In this document: positions 1-6,599 of the stretch, piece by piece | Numbering within the stretch: position 1 is the first letter of the stretch | Layout of the letters: the number at the start of each line of letters is the position of its first letter | Source: an uncultured Succinivibrio sp. | GTDB lineage: Bacteria > Pseudomonadota > Gammaproteobacteria > Enterobacterales > Succinivibrionaceae | Length of the DNA: 8,537 bases | Direction of reading: 5' to 3' | Assembly (NCBI GenBank): GCA_902772715.1 | Contig: CACYBT010000252.1 | Location: 1-8,537 of the forward strand | The notes under the pieces: model-generated | Seen by the model: only the letters and a program-made list of their open reading frames with translations | What the model was told of the DNA's origin: nothing | Database searches by the model: none | Made by a program: the position numbers and the translations under genes

Positions 1-28
1 CTTGATCCGAATCTCAAATACTAATACT

Positions 29-1063
29 TTATTTTCCGATATTTGAGGCAATCTTGATGATGGTATCCGTGTAAAAATCATCAAGTTTTAGCTCACTAAA
101 ACTGTTGGACAAGGCCTGATAGGCACGGCGTATGGCATGATAGCCCTGACGCTCTGGCTGCTGACAGACGACGAACTTAAAGATCCCTGCCCGAACCATT
201 TCCACCGTCGTATAGATATCATCAAAAGCAATACCAATGATATCATCACGTCCTGCCGCAATAATAGCGGCGCCAACCCCCTGCACTCCAGCACCAGTGA
301 CATATACACAGTTAATATCCCGATGTTCATTAAGATATTTTGAGGTTTCAATCTGCGCCTGAATATCAGAATCATTAGACTCCAAAATAGCATGTATATC
401 AAAATTTACCTTAAGACTACGCAGTTCTTCAATAAAGCCGTCTACTCTTTTTTTATGCCCCTGCATCTGATTGGAGCCAGTAACCACCAGAATATTGAGC
501 TTTTCATAATGGGAGATAAGTCCGAGCAGTCCGGCACAGGTACGTCCGGCTAAAATATAATCAGAGCCAACATAGCATATTTTTTTGGTATTGCGCACAT
601 CAGAATTCACAAGAATAATCTTGATCCCCTGTTCGTGACATGCATTGATAGTCTCAGCAACAAGTGGAGTATCAATCGTAGCAAGACACAAAGCATCGCA
701 TTTTTGATTTTTTAAATCCACTATCCCTTCAAGATGTGTTTTTTCCTCATAGCCCTTGATCTTCTTTAAGGCCACTGAAACTCCAAACTCTTCATATTCA
801 TGAGCCGCCTTATCGATCCCCTCAATGATACCGTCAAAAAAGATATTTCCTATAGATGGCAGCAGTACCCCAATTTTATAATGAGCACGTACTCCCGTAA
901 GAGCTCTGCCGGCTTTGTTAGGTACATAGCCCAAATCCTGAGCCAGAGTCTTAATTTTCTGCACCAGTTCCTTTTTTACTGATCCGCGATTATGCAGCAC
1001 TCTGTCAACTGTTCCTCTCGATACACCGGCTGCCTTGGCTATAGTCTGTACGGTAACGGCCAT
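29..1063 (-). CDS. LacI-family transcriptional regulator, likely local sugar-responsive repressor
   Basis: A 344-residue protein of normal LacI/GalR length. Residues about 4-50 form the N-terminal helix-turn-helix (VQTIAKAAGVSRGTVDRV, then LHNRG). The hinge helix follows at about 50-57, with the leucine (L55 in AGRAL) that in this family inserts into the operator centre. Residues about 63-340 form a sugar-binding-protein-like effector domain, with YVGSDYILAGR at 164-174 and GIAFDD at 277-282. The recognition helix carries R16, G17 and R21, a variant of the usual 'SxxTVSRV'. The ATG at 1063 is preceded by AGGA (1073-1070) with a 6-nt spacer. It is the last gene of the cluster, 83 nt after the kinase gene, with a large palindrome between them. 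Its binding domain resembles that of sugar transporters, so it probably senses the imported sugar or a derivative and represses the ABC operon; this is inference from context. Enteric xylose genes use an AraC-type XylR instead, so this control differs from E. coli. Family call is firm, ligand unknown. Confidence 0.93.
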   Translation of the reverse strand: MAVTVQTIAKAAGVSRGTVDRVLHNRGSVKKELVQKIKTLAQDLGYVPNKAGRALTGVRAHYKIGVLLPSIGNIFFDGIIEGIDKAAHEYEEFGVSVALKKIKGYEEKTHLEGIVDLKNQKCDALCLATIDTPLVAETINACHEQGIKIILVNSDVRNTKKICYVGSDYILAGRTCAGLLGLISHYEKLNILVVTGSNQMQGHKKRVDGFIEELRSLKVNFDIHAILESNDSDIQAQIETSKYLNEHRDINCVYVTGAGVQGVGAAIIAAGRDDIIGIAFDDIYTTVEMVRAGIFKFVVCQQPERQGYHAIRRAYQALSNSFSELKLDDFYTDTIIKIASNIGK

Positions 1064-1069
1064 AAGTTA

Positions 1070-1073
1070 TCCT
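1070..1073 (-). promoter_or_regulatory. Ribosome binding site of the LacI-type gene
   Basis: On the minus strand AGGA lies 6 nt before the ATG at 1063, supporting that start. A TGTGATC string just upstream resembles half of a CRP site, but no matching second half is present. Confidence 0.6.
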
Positions 1074-1106
1074 AGATCACAACATTATCTATCGCAATTA
1101 AACCAC

Positions 1107-1135
1107 CTGTATCAGGGATATTATCCCTGATACAG
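1107..1135. repeat. Perfect 29-nt palindrome between kinase and regulator genes
   Basis: The arms CTGTATCAGGGATA (1107-1120) and TATCCCTGATACAG (1122-1135) are exact reverse complements around a single central T. As RNA this is a stem of about 12-13 bp. On the minus strand it is followed by GGTGGTTTAATT, so it lacks the run of U expected of a strong intrinsic terminator. It may be a weak or Rho-assisted terminator, an mRNA-stabilising hairpin that uncouples regulator from kinase expression, or an operator for autoregulation. It starts 12 nt after the kinase stop codon. The structure is certain; the role is not. Confidence 0.75.
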
Positions 1136-1146
1136 TCTTAAAACAT

Positions 1147-3324
1147 TTAATCAAGTTTTAAGTTTCTGCCAATAAGACGTCCACAGGTGATCCCTGCCTT
1201 AGCCTCATTAGAGTCCTGATGAGCATAAAGCCACTTGTTATTGTGGGTAAGACAGCCGCTTTCACCTTCACTGACAACTCCCTGTGGTTTATCAGTATTG
1301 GTGCCTTTAGGCAGGACTACCCCTACCTTAAAGAAGGTATTGTTTGAAGTTACACATGGAGCATAATGCAGCGTGGTTTCATAGAACATTACCGCCTGCC
1401 CTTTTCTGACACGGAACATTTCAACAGACTGCGTATCAATAATACCATCCTTAAGTGCTGTCATTGGAGCAACCATAAGTACAGCATCGGTCGCAGCAAT
1501 GTTAAGCTCACTGTTACGATGATACTCAAGACAGTTTAAAGCCTTGTTGTCGCCGTTACAGTAGCCAAACTGCACTTCCAGACCGCCAAAGACCTGATCT
1601 CTTAGTACCTTCATCACCTCAGGCTCTTCAAGATAATCAACTGAGGCTTTGTAGTCAGTACCAGGAATTACCGGTGTCTTATCAATAAGACTTACAAGTT
1701 TTTCTGTATCAATATCCTCTATGACTTTACCATAGCGTTCAAACTCAACAGAATCCACATCCTTAATGGTGGAAACATTCTCTCCCTCAAGACGGCTGCG
1801 CAGAGTATCAAGTTTGGAGAAGGCTGGTCGCAAGGTTGGATACAAAAAGGCATACATATTGTATACATCATCATAGAGACTGGCATTCTTGGCATTGGTT
1901 TCAGACTGTCTGTCTGAGGCTTTCACAAGTTTTTCACAACCTTCTTCAACACTACTGAAAACCTTGGCGGCCACACCTGCTAAAATGGCGGCACCTAAGG
2001 CTGGCCCTTCCTTAGAGGTTGTGGTGATAATCTTGCACTTTAAAATATCGGCAAGCAGCTGACGCCAGAATGGAGACTGAGCGCCGCCACCACAGGCGGT
2101 CAGTGTTTTAGGAACCACATCCATCTCATCTAATACTTCAAGATTATGACGCTGGGATAAAGTAATTCCTTCAAGAACGGCACGTGTCATATGTGCCTTG
2201 GTATGGCGGGCACTCAATCCAAAGAATACACCACGGGCATTGGCATCTAAAACTGGAGATCTCTCCCCCATGAGATAAGGCAAATAAATAAGTCCATCTG
2301 ACCCCAGTGGAATCTTGGCTGCCTCGTCTGTCATGTAATTGTAAACATCATTTCCCTTTTGTTCCTGCTCTTTTTTCTCAAAAGCAAAGAACTCATCACG
2401 AGTCCAGCGCAACGAGAGGCCGGCGGCCAAAGTACATGACATGGCAGTCCATCCGTTTTTAACTGCCGCACAGAAAGTATGAACACGACCTAAAGGATCG
2501 ATGGCAGGTTTATTGGTATGCGCAAAAATCACCCCTGACGTACCTAAAGTAACAAAGGCATCACCTTCCTTACAGACTCCGGTACCTAAGGCTGCTGCCG
2601 CATTGTCACCGGCACCGCCTGCTACGATAGTACCCTCGCGTAAACCAGTTTTGGCGGCAACTTCGGCAGTAATATAGCCTGCAACATCAGAGGATTCGAT
2701 AATCTTAGGCATCAGATCCTTGTCAATCTCAAGTTTTTCAAGAATTTCATCTGACCACACACGATTTTTAATATCCAGTAAATTAGTACCTGAGGCATCG
2801 GAAATTTCCATAGCCTTATTACCGGTTAGCATATAACGGACATAATCCTTAGGTAAAAGGATGCAGCGGCATTTATTATAAATGTCAGGCTCATTTTCAC
2901 GTACCCACAGAATCTTAGGTGCCGTAAAGCCAGTCAATGCTGGATTGGCATTAATCTCAATCAGTCTCTTCTTGCCAACTTTTTGAGTAATTTCATCACA
3001 CTGTTTCTGCGTTCTCGAATCACACCATAAAATTGCGTTACGCAACACCTTACCTTCAGCATCGAGCATCACAAGTCCATGCATCTGACCGGCGATAGAT
3101 AAAGCGAGCACATCATTGCTGGACACCTTGCTTTGTGCTAAAACCGCTTTGATAGAATCAATCGTGGCATCATACCAGAACTTAGGATCCTGTTCAGCCC
3201 AGCCGTTTTTTGGCTGTAACAGCGGATATTCAATTGTTTTTGAGGCGACGGTATTACCGTTTTCATCAAACAAAACGGTTTTAGTTCCGGAAGTTCCAAG
3301 ATCAACACCTAATAAATAACGCAT
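1147..3324 (-). CDS. xylB: Xylulokinase-type FGGY sugar kinase fused to a C-terminal DUF4867-like domain
   Basis: A 725-residue protein, about 230 longer than ordinary XylB (about 480-500). Residues 1 to about 505 are a complete FGGY kinase: DLGTSG (8-13, nucleotide binding), AGQMHG with M81-H82 (sugar contact in XylB), AGDN with the presumed catalytic base D240, GTSG (261-264), LPYLMGERSP (348-357) and GGGAQSPFWRQLLADI (412-427). FGGY xylulokinases phosphorylate D-xylulose to xylulose 5-phosphate in the cytoplasm. After a linker (about 505-520), residues 520-725 match my recollection of DUF4867 (cupin/YhcH-like, mostly stand-alone in Firmicutes): GYCNG (587-591), LNCLEYHR with E600 and H602, LHYAPC with H653, and LPKGTN (671-676). 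No stop or frameshift separates the halves. The ATG at 3324 is preferred because AGGTG lies 6 nt before it; the GTG at 3333 is part of that ribosome site. No isomerase gene is in the window, so the ketose is inferred. The kinase call is firm, DUF4867 likely. Confidence 0.93.
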   Translation of the reverse strand: MRYLLGVDLGTSGTKTVLFDENGNTVASKTIEYPLLQPKNGWAEQDPKFWYDATIDSIKAVLAQSKVSSNDVLALSIAGQMHGLVMLDAEGKVLRNAILWCDSRTQKQCDEITQKVGKKRLIEINANPALTGFTAPKILWVRENEPDIYNKCRCILLPKDYVRYMLTGNKAMEISDASGTNLLDIKNRVWSDEILEKLEIDKDLMPKIIESSDVAGYITAEVAAKTGLREGTIVAGGAGDNAAAALGTGVCKEGDAFVTLGTSGVIFAHTNKPAIDPLGRVHTFCAAVKNGWTAMSCTLAAGLSLRWTRDEFFAFEKKEQEQKGNDVYNYMTDEAAKIPLGSDGLIYLPYLMGERSPVLDANARGVFFGLSARHTKAHMTRAVLEGITLSQRHNLEVLDEMDVVPKTLTACGGGAQSPFWRQLLADILKCKIITTTSKEGPALGAAILAGVAAKVFSSVEEGCEKLVKASDRQSETNAKNASLYDDVYNMYAFLYPTLRPAFSKLDTLRSRLEGENVSTIKDVDSVEFERYGKVIEDIDTEKLVSLIDKTPVIPGTDYKASVDYLEEPEVMKVLRDQVFGGLEVQFGYCNGDNKALNCLEYHRNSELNIAATDAVLMVAPMTALKDGIIDTQSVEMFRVRKGQAVMFYETTLHYAPCVTSNNTFFKVGVVLPKGTNTDKPQGVVSEGESGCLTHNNKWLYAHQDSNEAKAGITCGRLIGRNLKLD

Positions 3325-3330
3325 ACAATT

Positions 3331-3335
3331 CACCT
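3331..3335 (-). promoter_or_regulatory. Ribosome binding site deciding the kinase start
   Basis: The minus-strand AGGTG ends 6 nt before the ATG at 3324. The in-frame GTG at 3333 overlaps this motif and has no purine-rich site of its own at proper spacing, so it is unlikely to be the start. Confidence 0.7.
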
Positions 3336-3396
3336 AGTATTTTTATAAAAAAGGGTTAAAAACAAGATTCTTTGCTTAATAAGTATGTGAGAGTTG

Positions 3397-3422
3397 AAAA
3401 AGTTGGAGGCAGAACTGCCTCC
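3397..3422 (-). terminator. Rho-independent terminator after the permease gene
   Basis: The perfect arms GGAGGCAG and CTGCCTCC (3422-3415 and 3412-3405) are followed on the minus strand by AAC and then five T (3401-3397). It begins 18 nt after the permease stop codon and is GC-rich in an AT-rich context. It should end or attenuate the transporter transcript before the kinase gene. I see no convincing -35/-10 pair in 3334-3396, so the kinase may rely on read-through or an unrecognised promoter. Confidence 0.8.
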
Positions 3423-3439
3423 AGCGTTTGATATTTATT

Positions 3440-4603
3440 TTAGTTAGATACACGTTTTTTGGACATCACGTCGATAACCACAGCGAATAACAGAACCATA
3501 CCTTTTACGGCTTTCTGCCAGTTGGCATCAACACCCAAAATAGACATACCGTTATTTAACACACCCATGAATACAGCACCGATCACAGCACCACCTACAG
3601 TACCAACACCACCGTATGCGGATGCACCACCGATAAAGCAGGAGCCGATGGCATCCAACTCATAACCGGTACCGGCCATTGGAGAAGCGGAATTGAAACG
3701 GGCCACACAGACCAAAGCGGCAACTGCAGAAAGCAGACCCATGTTAACATAGGATAAGAACAGCAGACGGTTGGTGTTAACACCGGAAAGTTTAGCAGCC
3801 TTCTCATTACCACCCAAAGCATAGATTCTACGACCTACAACAGTCTTGTTAGCGATAAAGGCATAAACAATCACCACCACAGCAATTAACACGAGGATAA
3901 CAGGAATACCCTTGTTGTTGCCTAAGAGGATGGAGGAACCGATAATAGCGGCAATCACGATCACATGCTGGAACAGGAAAGCAACTAATGGCTCAACCTC
4001 ATAACCTTTCTTAATCTTGGAAATGCGACTGTATAGAACACCTGCAACATATATTGCGACCAGCAACAAAGTAATCATCATGGTAGTTGAGGCAGCATCC
4101 TCACGACTTGCAGGAATGAAAGAGGTGAAGAGCTTTAAGTACTCAGATGGGAATGGGTTAATGGTAATACCATCAAGTACAATCAGAGCCAAACCACGGA
4201 ACAGTAACATACCAGCCAAGGTTACAATGAAGGATGGAATTCTGATATAGGCAATCCAAAAACCATGCCATGCACCTATCACAATACCTAAAAGCAGACA
4301 TACAGCCATAGACATATAGATATTGTACTCATTGTTAACCATCATCACACCGGCGACAGCACCGATTAAGGCAACGATGGAACCCACTGACAGGTCGATG
4401 TTACCACAGCCGATAATCAGGAATAACATACCTACGGCCAGGATGATAACGTAAGAGTTCTGATAGATAATGTTGGTGAAGTTCTGAGGCGAGAACAGCG
4501 AGCCTTTATCGAAGGACTGAATCAGAACCTCAAAGAAGATCATTACTAAAACTAACGCAATAAGAAGAGAATTGCGCTTGAACATATTTAAAATTTCGGT
4601 CAT
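3440..4603 (-). CDS. mmsB: Sugar ABC transporter permease, MmsB/GguB type
   Basis: A 387-residue very hydrophobic inner-membrane protein with roughly ten predicted membrane segments, of the BPD_transp_2 (RbsC/XylH) family. Hallmarks are NIDLSVGS (68-75), IPSFIVTLAGM (122-132), the cytoplasmic ATPase-contact loop GRRIYALGGNEKAAKLSG (257-274), and the glycine-rich GGASAYGGVGTVGG (325-338). The long middle section (about 150-230) with an extra charged loop (SRISKIKKGYEVEP) is typical of the GguB/MmsB branch rather than shorter RbsC. It forms the channel for the sugar delivered by the ChvE-like protein. Its ATG follows the ATPase stop by 5 nt, and GGAG (4618-4615) lies inside the end of the ATPase gene with an 11-nt spacer, so translation is probably coupled. 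A strong hairpin terminator follows. XylH is the main alternative name; substrate unknown. Confidence 0.93.
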   Translation of the reverse strand: MTEILNMFKRNSLLIALVLVMIFFEVLIQSFDKGSLFSPQNFTNIIYQNSYVIILAVGMLFLIIGCGNIDLSVGSIVALIGAVAGVMMVNNEYNIYMSMAVCLLLGIVIGAWHGFWIAYIRIPSFIVTLAGMLLFRGLALIVLDGITINPFPSEYLKLFTSFIPASREDAASTTMMITLLLVAIYVAGVLYSRISKIKKGYEVEPLVAFLFQHVIVIAAIIGSSILLGNNKGIPVILVLIAVVVIVYAFIANKTVVGRRIYALGGNEKAAKLSGVNTNRLLFLSYVNMGLLSAVAALVCVARFNSASPMAGTGYELDAIGSCFIGGASAYGGVGTVGGAVIGAVFMGVLNNGMSILGVDANWQKAVKGMVLLFAVVIDVMSKKRVSN

Positions 4604-4608
4604 TTTTT

Positions 4609-6183
4609 TTATTGCTCCACAATGTGTTTCTTACCGGATGTGCGTAAAATTGCTCCCATAATTGATTCTTGGGTAGCCTCAGAACGTGGCATCTCACCTA
4701 CAATCTTGCCTTCGTTCATCACATATATTCTGTCTGACATACCTAAAACCTCAGGCAATTCAGAAGAAATCATGAGCACAGCCTTGCCTGATTCAACCAG
4801 TTTGTTGATTAGACAGTAAATTTCGTATTTGGCGCCAACGTCAATACCACGTGTTGGTTCATCCAGAATGAGAACCTCAGGATGAGCAAGCATCCACTTG
4901 GCAAGTAATACCTTCTGCTGGTTACCACCAGAAAGGTTACCCACATTCTGTAGTACCGAAGCGCACTTGACGTTCAGATCCTGCTTTAATTCCTTGGCTT
5001 TAACAAGTTCAAGATCCTTATCAAGAACAAGGTTCTTTGATACTTCCTCAAGGTTTGCCAAAGTCATATTAGATGCAATTGGGTTCTCAAGCACAAGACC
5101 GTCGCCCTTTCGATCCTCAGTCACATAGGCAAGACCAGCCTTAATAGCCGAAATTACGTTCTTAAACTCTACTGGATGTCCATTCATCTTGACTTCACCA
5201 GAGATATTGACACCATAGGAACGGCCAAACAGTGACTTGGCAAACTCAGTACGACCGGCACCCATCAGACCTGCCAGACCAACCACCTCACCGCGATGGA
5301 TCTTGATTGAAACATTATCGTTGACCTTACGCTTAAGATTCAGTGGATGATGAACGGTCCAGTTGTTAACTTCAAGCAGCACCTCGTCAGAAATCTTATG
5401 CTCAGGACTGCGTTTAGGGAAACGGTCGGTCAGGGCTCGACCCACCATGCCTGCAATAATACGATCCTCAGACACATTATGATTTGAATTGTCCAAAGTT
5501 TCGATAGTAGAACCGTCACGCACAACCGTAATGGAGTTGGCGATATAGGAAATTTCATTCAGCTTGTGAGAAATGATGATGGAAGTCATTCCTTCGCTTC
5601 TGAACTTGGCAATAAGCTCAAGAAGTTTCTGAGAGTCATCCTCATTTAGTGAGGCCGTAGGCTCATCTAGGATCAGAAGACGGCAGTTTTTGGAAACAGC
5701 CTTGGCAATTTCTACTAGCTGCTGTTTACCCACACCGATATCTTTAATGAGAGTATGAGGATCTTCGTCCAAACCGACTAAATCAAGCAACTCTTTTGCT
5801 CTCTGGTAGGTTCTAGGCCAGTCCACAATGCCGTTAGAAAATGAAGAAACACGTTCATTTCCTAAGAACATGTTTTCAGCGATGGAAAGATAAGGTACAA
5901 GGGCCAGTTCCTGATGAATAATAACAATGCCCTTATCCTCAGAATCATGGATCTTATTAAACTTACAGACTTCTTCATCAAAAATAATGTCGCCTTCATA
6001 AGATCCATATGGGTAGATTCCGCTTAAAACGTTCATCAAGGTAGATTTGCCAGCACCGTTCTCACCAACAAGTGCGTGCACCTCACCTTCTTTCACCTCT
6101 AGATTAACGTCTCTTAAGGCTGTAACCTTACCAAAACGCTTGGTGATATTTTTCATTTTAAGCAATATTTTTTGCTCAGTCAT
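4609..6183 (-). CDS. mmsA: Sugar ABC transporter ATP-binding protein, MmsA/GguA type (two ATPase domains)
   Basis: A 524-residue cytoplasmic ATPase with two fused nucleotide-binding domains, the standard layout for CUT2 sugar importers. Domain 1: Walker A GENGAGKST (40-48), signature region VGKQQLVEIAKA (151-162), Walker B LLILDEP (169-175), H-loop with H206. Domain 2: a degenerate Walker A, GLMGAGRTE (305-313, no lysine, normal for this family), LSGGNQQK (417-424), Walker B LILDEPTRGIDVG (438-450). YPYGSYEGDI (57-66) and GIVIIHQELALVP (85-97) are characteristic of GguA/MmsA proteins. It powers import through the adjoining permease. The ATG at 6183 is chosen because MTEQKILLKMKNITK fits the family N-terminus. 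The GTG at 6210 would add nine residues encoded by the end of the upstream inserted element. No clear Shine-Dalgarno precedes the ATG (GTGTGTTTATT). XylG/RbsA-like is the broader alternative. Confidence 0.94.
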   Translation of the reverse strand: MTEQKILLKMKNITKRFGKVTALRDVNLEVKEGEVHALVGENGAGKSTLMNVLSGIYPYGSYEGDIIFDEEVCKFNKIHDSEDKGIVIIHQELALVPYLSIAENMFLGNERVSSFSNGIVDWPRTYQRAKELLDLVGLDEDPHTLIKDIGVGKQQLVEIAKAVSKNCRLLILDEPTASLNEDDSQKLLELIAKFRSEGMTSIIISHKLNEISYIANSITVVRDGSTIETLDNSNHNVSEDRIIAGMVGRALTDRFPKRSPEHKISDEVLLEVNNWTVHHPLNLKRKVNDNVSIKIHRGEVVGLAGLMGAGRTEFAKSLFGRSYGVNISGEVKMNGHPVEFKNVISAIKAGLAYVTEDRKGDGLVLENPIASNMTLANLEEVSKNLVLDKDLELVKAKELKQDLNVKCASVLQNVGNLSGGNQQKVLLAKWMLAHPEVLILDEPTRGIDVGAKYEIYCLINKLVESGKAVLMISSELPEVLGMSDRIYVMNEGKIVGEMPRSEATQESIMGAILRTSGKKHIVEQ

Positions 6184-6195
6184 AATAAACACACA

Positions 6196-6234
6196 GGCAA
6201 GGAAGCCCACAGTTTTACCATGGGATGAATTGCC
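6196..6234 (-). repeat. Terminal hairpin of the inserted element, adjacent to the ATPase start
   Basis: Outer arms GGCAA/TTGCC (6196-6200 with 6230-6234) enclose an inner stem at 6206-6224. Read as minus-strand RNA the inner stem CCCAUGGU-AAA-ACUGUGGG pairs over all 8 positions, two of them G-U. Read as plus-strand RNA the same two positions are C-A and A-C mismatches. This is mild evidence that the functional RNA is on the minus strand, in the operon direction. The hairpin ends 12 nt before the ATPase ATG. Confidence 0.65.
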
Positions 6235-6476
6235 GTTATGCCCCCTTTACTTGAATTAACTAAATAATGTTTGCTATCAAAGCATAATTGTTTCTGCTAA
6301 TGCAGCGTGCGTACCTATGCCAAAGTTTTTGAGAGCGCCGCACATCAAAACCATGCTCAAACTCGCTTACGAACAGACTGGTTAATCACAGACTAAAACC
6401 GCAGTTTAGGTACTATCTCCACGGTTCACAAAATATTTCTCTCTTAACTTCATCCTTGCAGGACTTTAGTAGGCAA

Positions 6477-6535
6477 CTCACTACGGGTTACAGAATTTCT
6501 GCAGCCCCACAATCATGTCTGTGGGTATTAGTGAG
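6477..6535. repeat. Branched stem structure near the other end of the inserted element
   Basis: The 7-nt arms CTCACTA (6477-6483) and TAGTGAG (6529-6535) are perfect complements. Inside them are CCCACA/TGTGGG (6506-6511 with 6520-6525) and a partly competing hairpin formed by GGGTTACAG (6485-6493) and CTGCAGCCC (6499-6507). The last two share bases at 6506-6507, so they may be alternative folds. Subterminal hairpins at both ends are typical of IS200/IS605-like elements; here it is an inference. Confidence 0.55.
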
Positions 6536-6550
6536 ACGTGTTTTTTCTCC

Positions 6551-6576
6551 AAAAAGGCCGGTGCATAAACCGGCCT
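6551..6576 (-). terminator. Terminator-like hairpin after the binding-protein gene
   Basis: On the minus strand AGGCCGGT-TTATGC-ACCGGCCT (6576-6555) is followed by further T residues, giving a T5 run (6555-6551). The first arm starts 23 nt past the stop codon at 6600. A partial terminator here commonly lets the abundant binding protein be made in excess over the ATPase and permease in ABC operons. It lies just outside the putative inserted element, so it is probably native. Confidence 0.75.
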
Positions 6577-6599
6577 AAAAGTTCACTAACTACTTTTAA

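Larger units (their letters stand above)
6196..6535. mobile_element. Probable non-autonomous or decayed IS200/IS605-ISC-type element with structured RNA potential
   Basis: This stretch fills most of the 416-nt gap between the binding-protein and ATPase genes, where CUT2 operons normally have short spacers. It has no long open frame and no TnpB zinc-finger or IscB traces that I can find, but is rich in complementary segments. These are a terminal hairpin (6196-6234), long-range GTACCTA/TAGGTAC (6311-6317 with 6407-6413), a CTAAA/TTTAG hairpin containing ACCGC (about 6393-6409), and a branched structure at 6477-6535. The 6196-6234 end has the look of TnpB/IscB-associated element ends: GGCAA, a CCCA..TGGG hairpin flanked by GGAAG and ATGAAT, then TTGCC. 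Strand is ambiguous: hairpin wobble pairs favour a minus-strand RNA, while resemblance to the 8452-8490 end suggests the opposite polarity. It could instead be an unrelated structured RNA or leader. Exact ends were not resolved. Confidence 0.5.

Noticed and set aside
1074..1085. CRP-like TGTGATC before the regulator gene
   Set aside because: Only one half-site is present. The second half does not match TCACA, and the string runs into the ribosome binding site.
3331..3333. GTG as start of the kinase gene, adding three residues
   Set aside because: It overlaps the AGGTG ribosome site of the better ATG at 3324, and the family N-terminus begins right at MRYLLGVDLGTSG.
3334..3396. Dedicated sigma-70 promoter for the kinase gene
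   Set aside because: TTGTTT and TATAAA are present on the minus strand but only about 12 nt apart, and other pairs are poor, so a promoter could not be supported.
4603..4610. Run of eight A at the ATPase-permease junction as a programmed frameshift site
   Set aside because: It lies after the ATPase stop codon and each protein is complete on its own, so ordinary translational coupling suffices.
6208..6210. GTG as start of the ATPase gene
   Set aside because: The extra nine residues fall in the inserted element, do not fit the family N-terminus, and no ribosome site precedes the codon.
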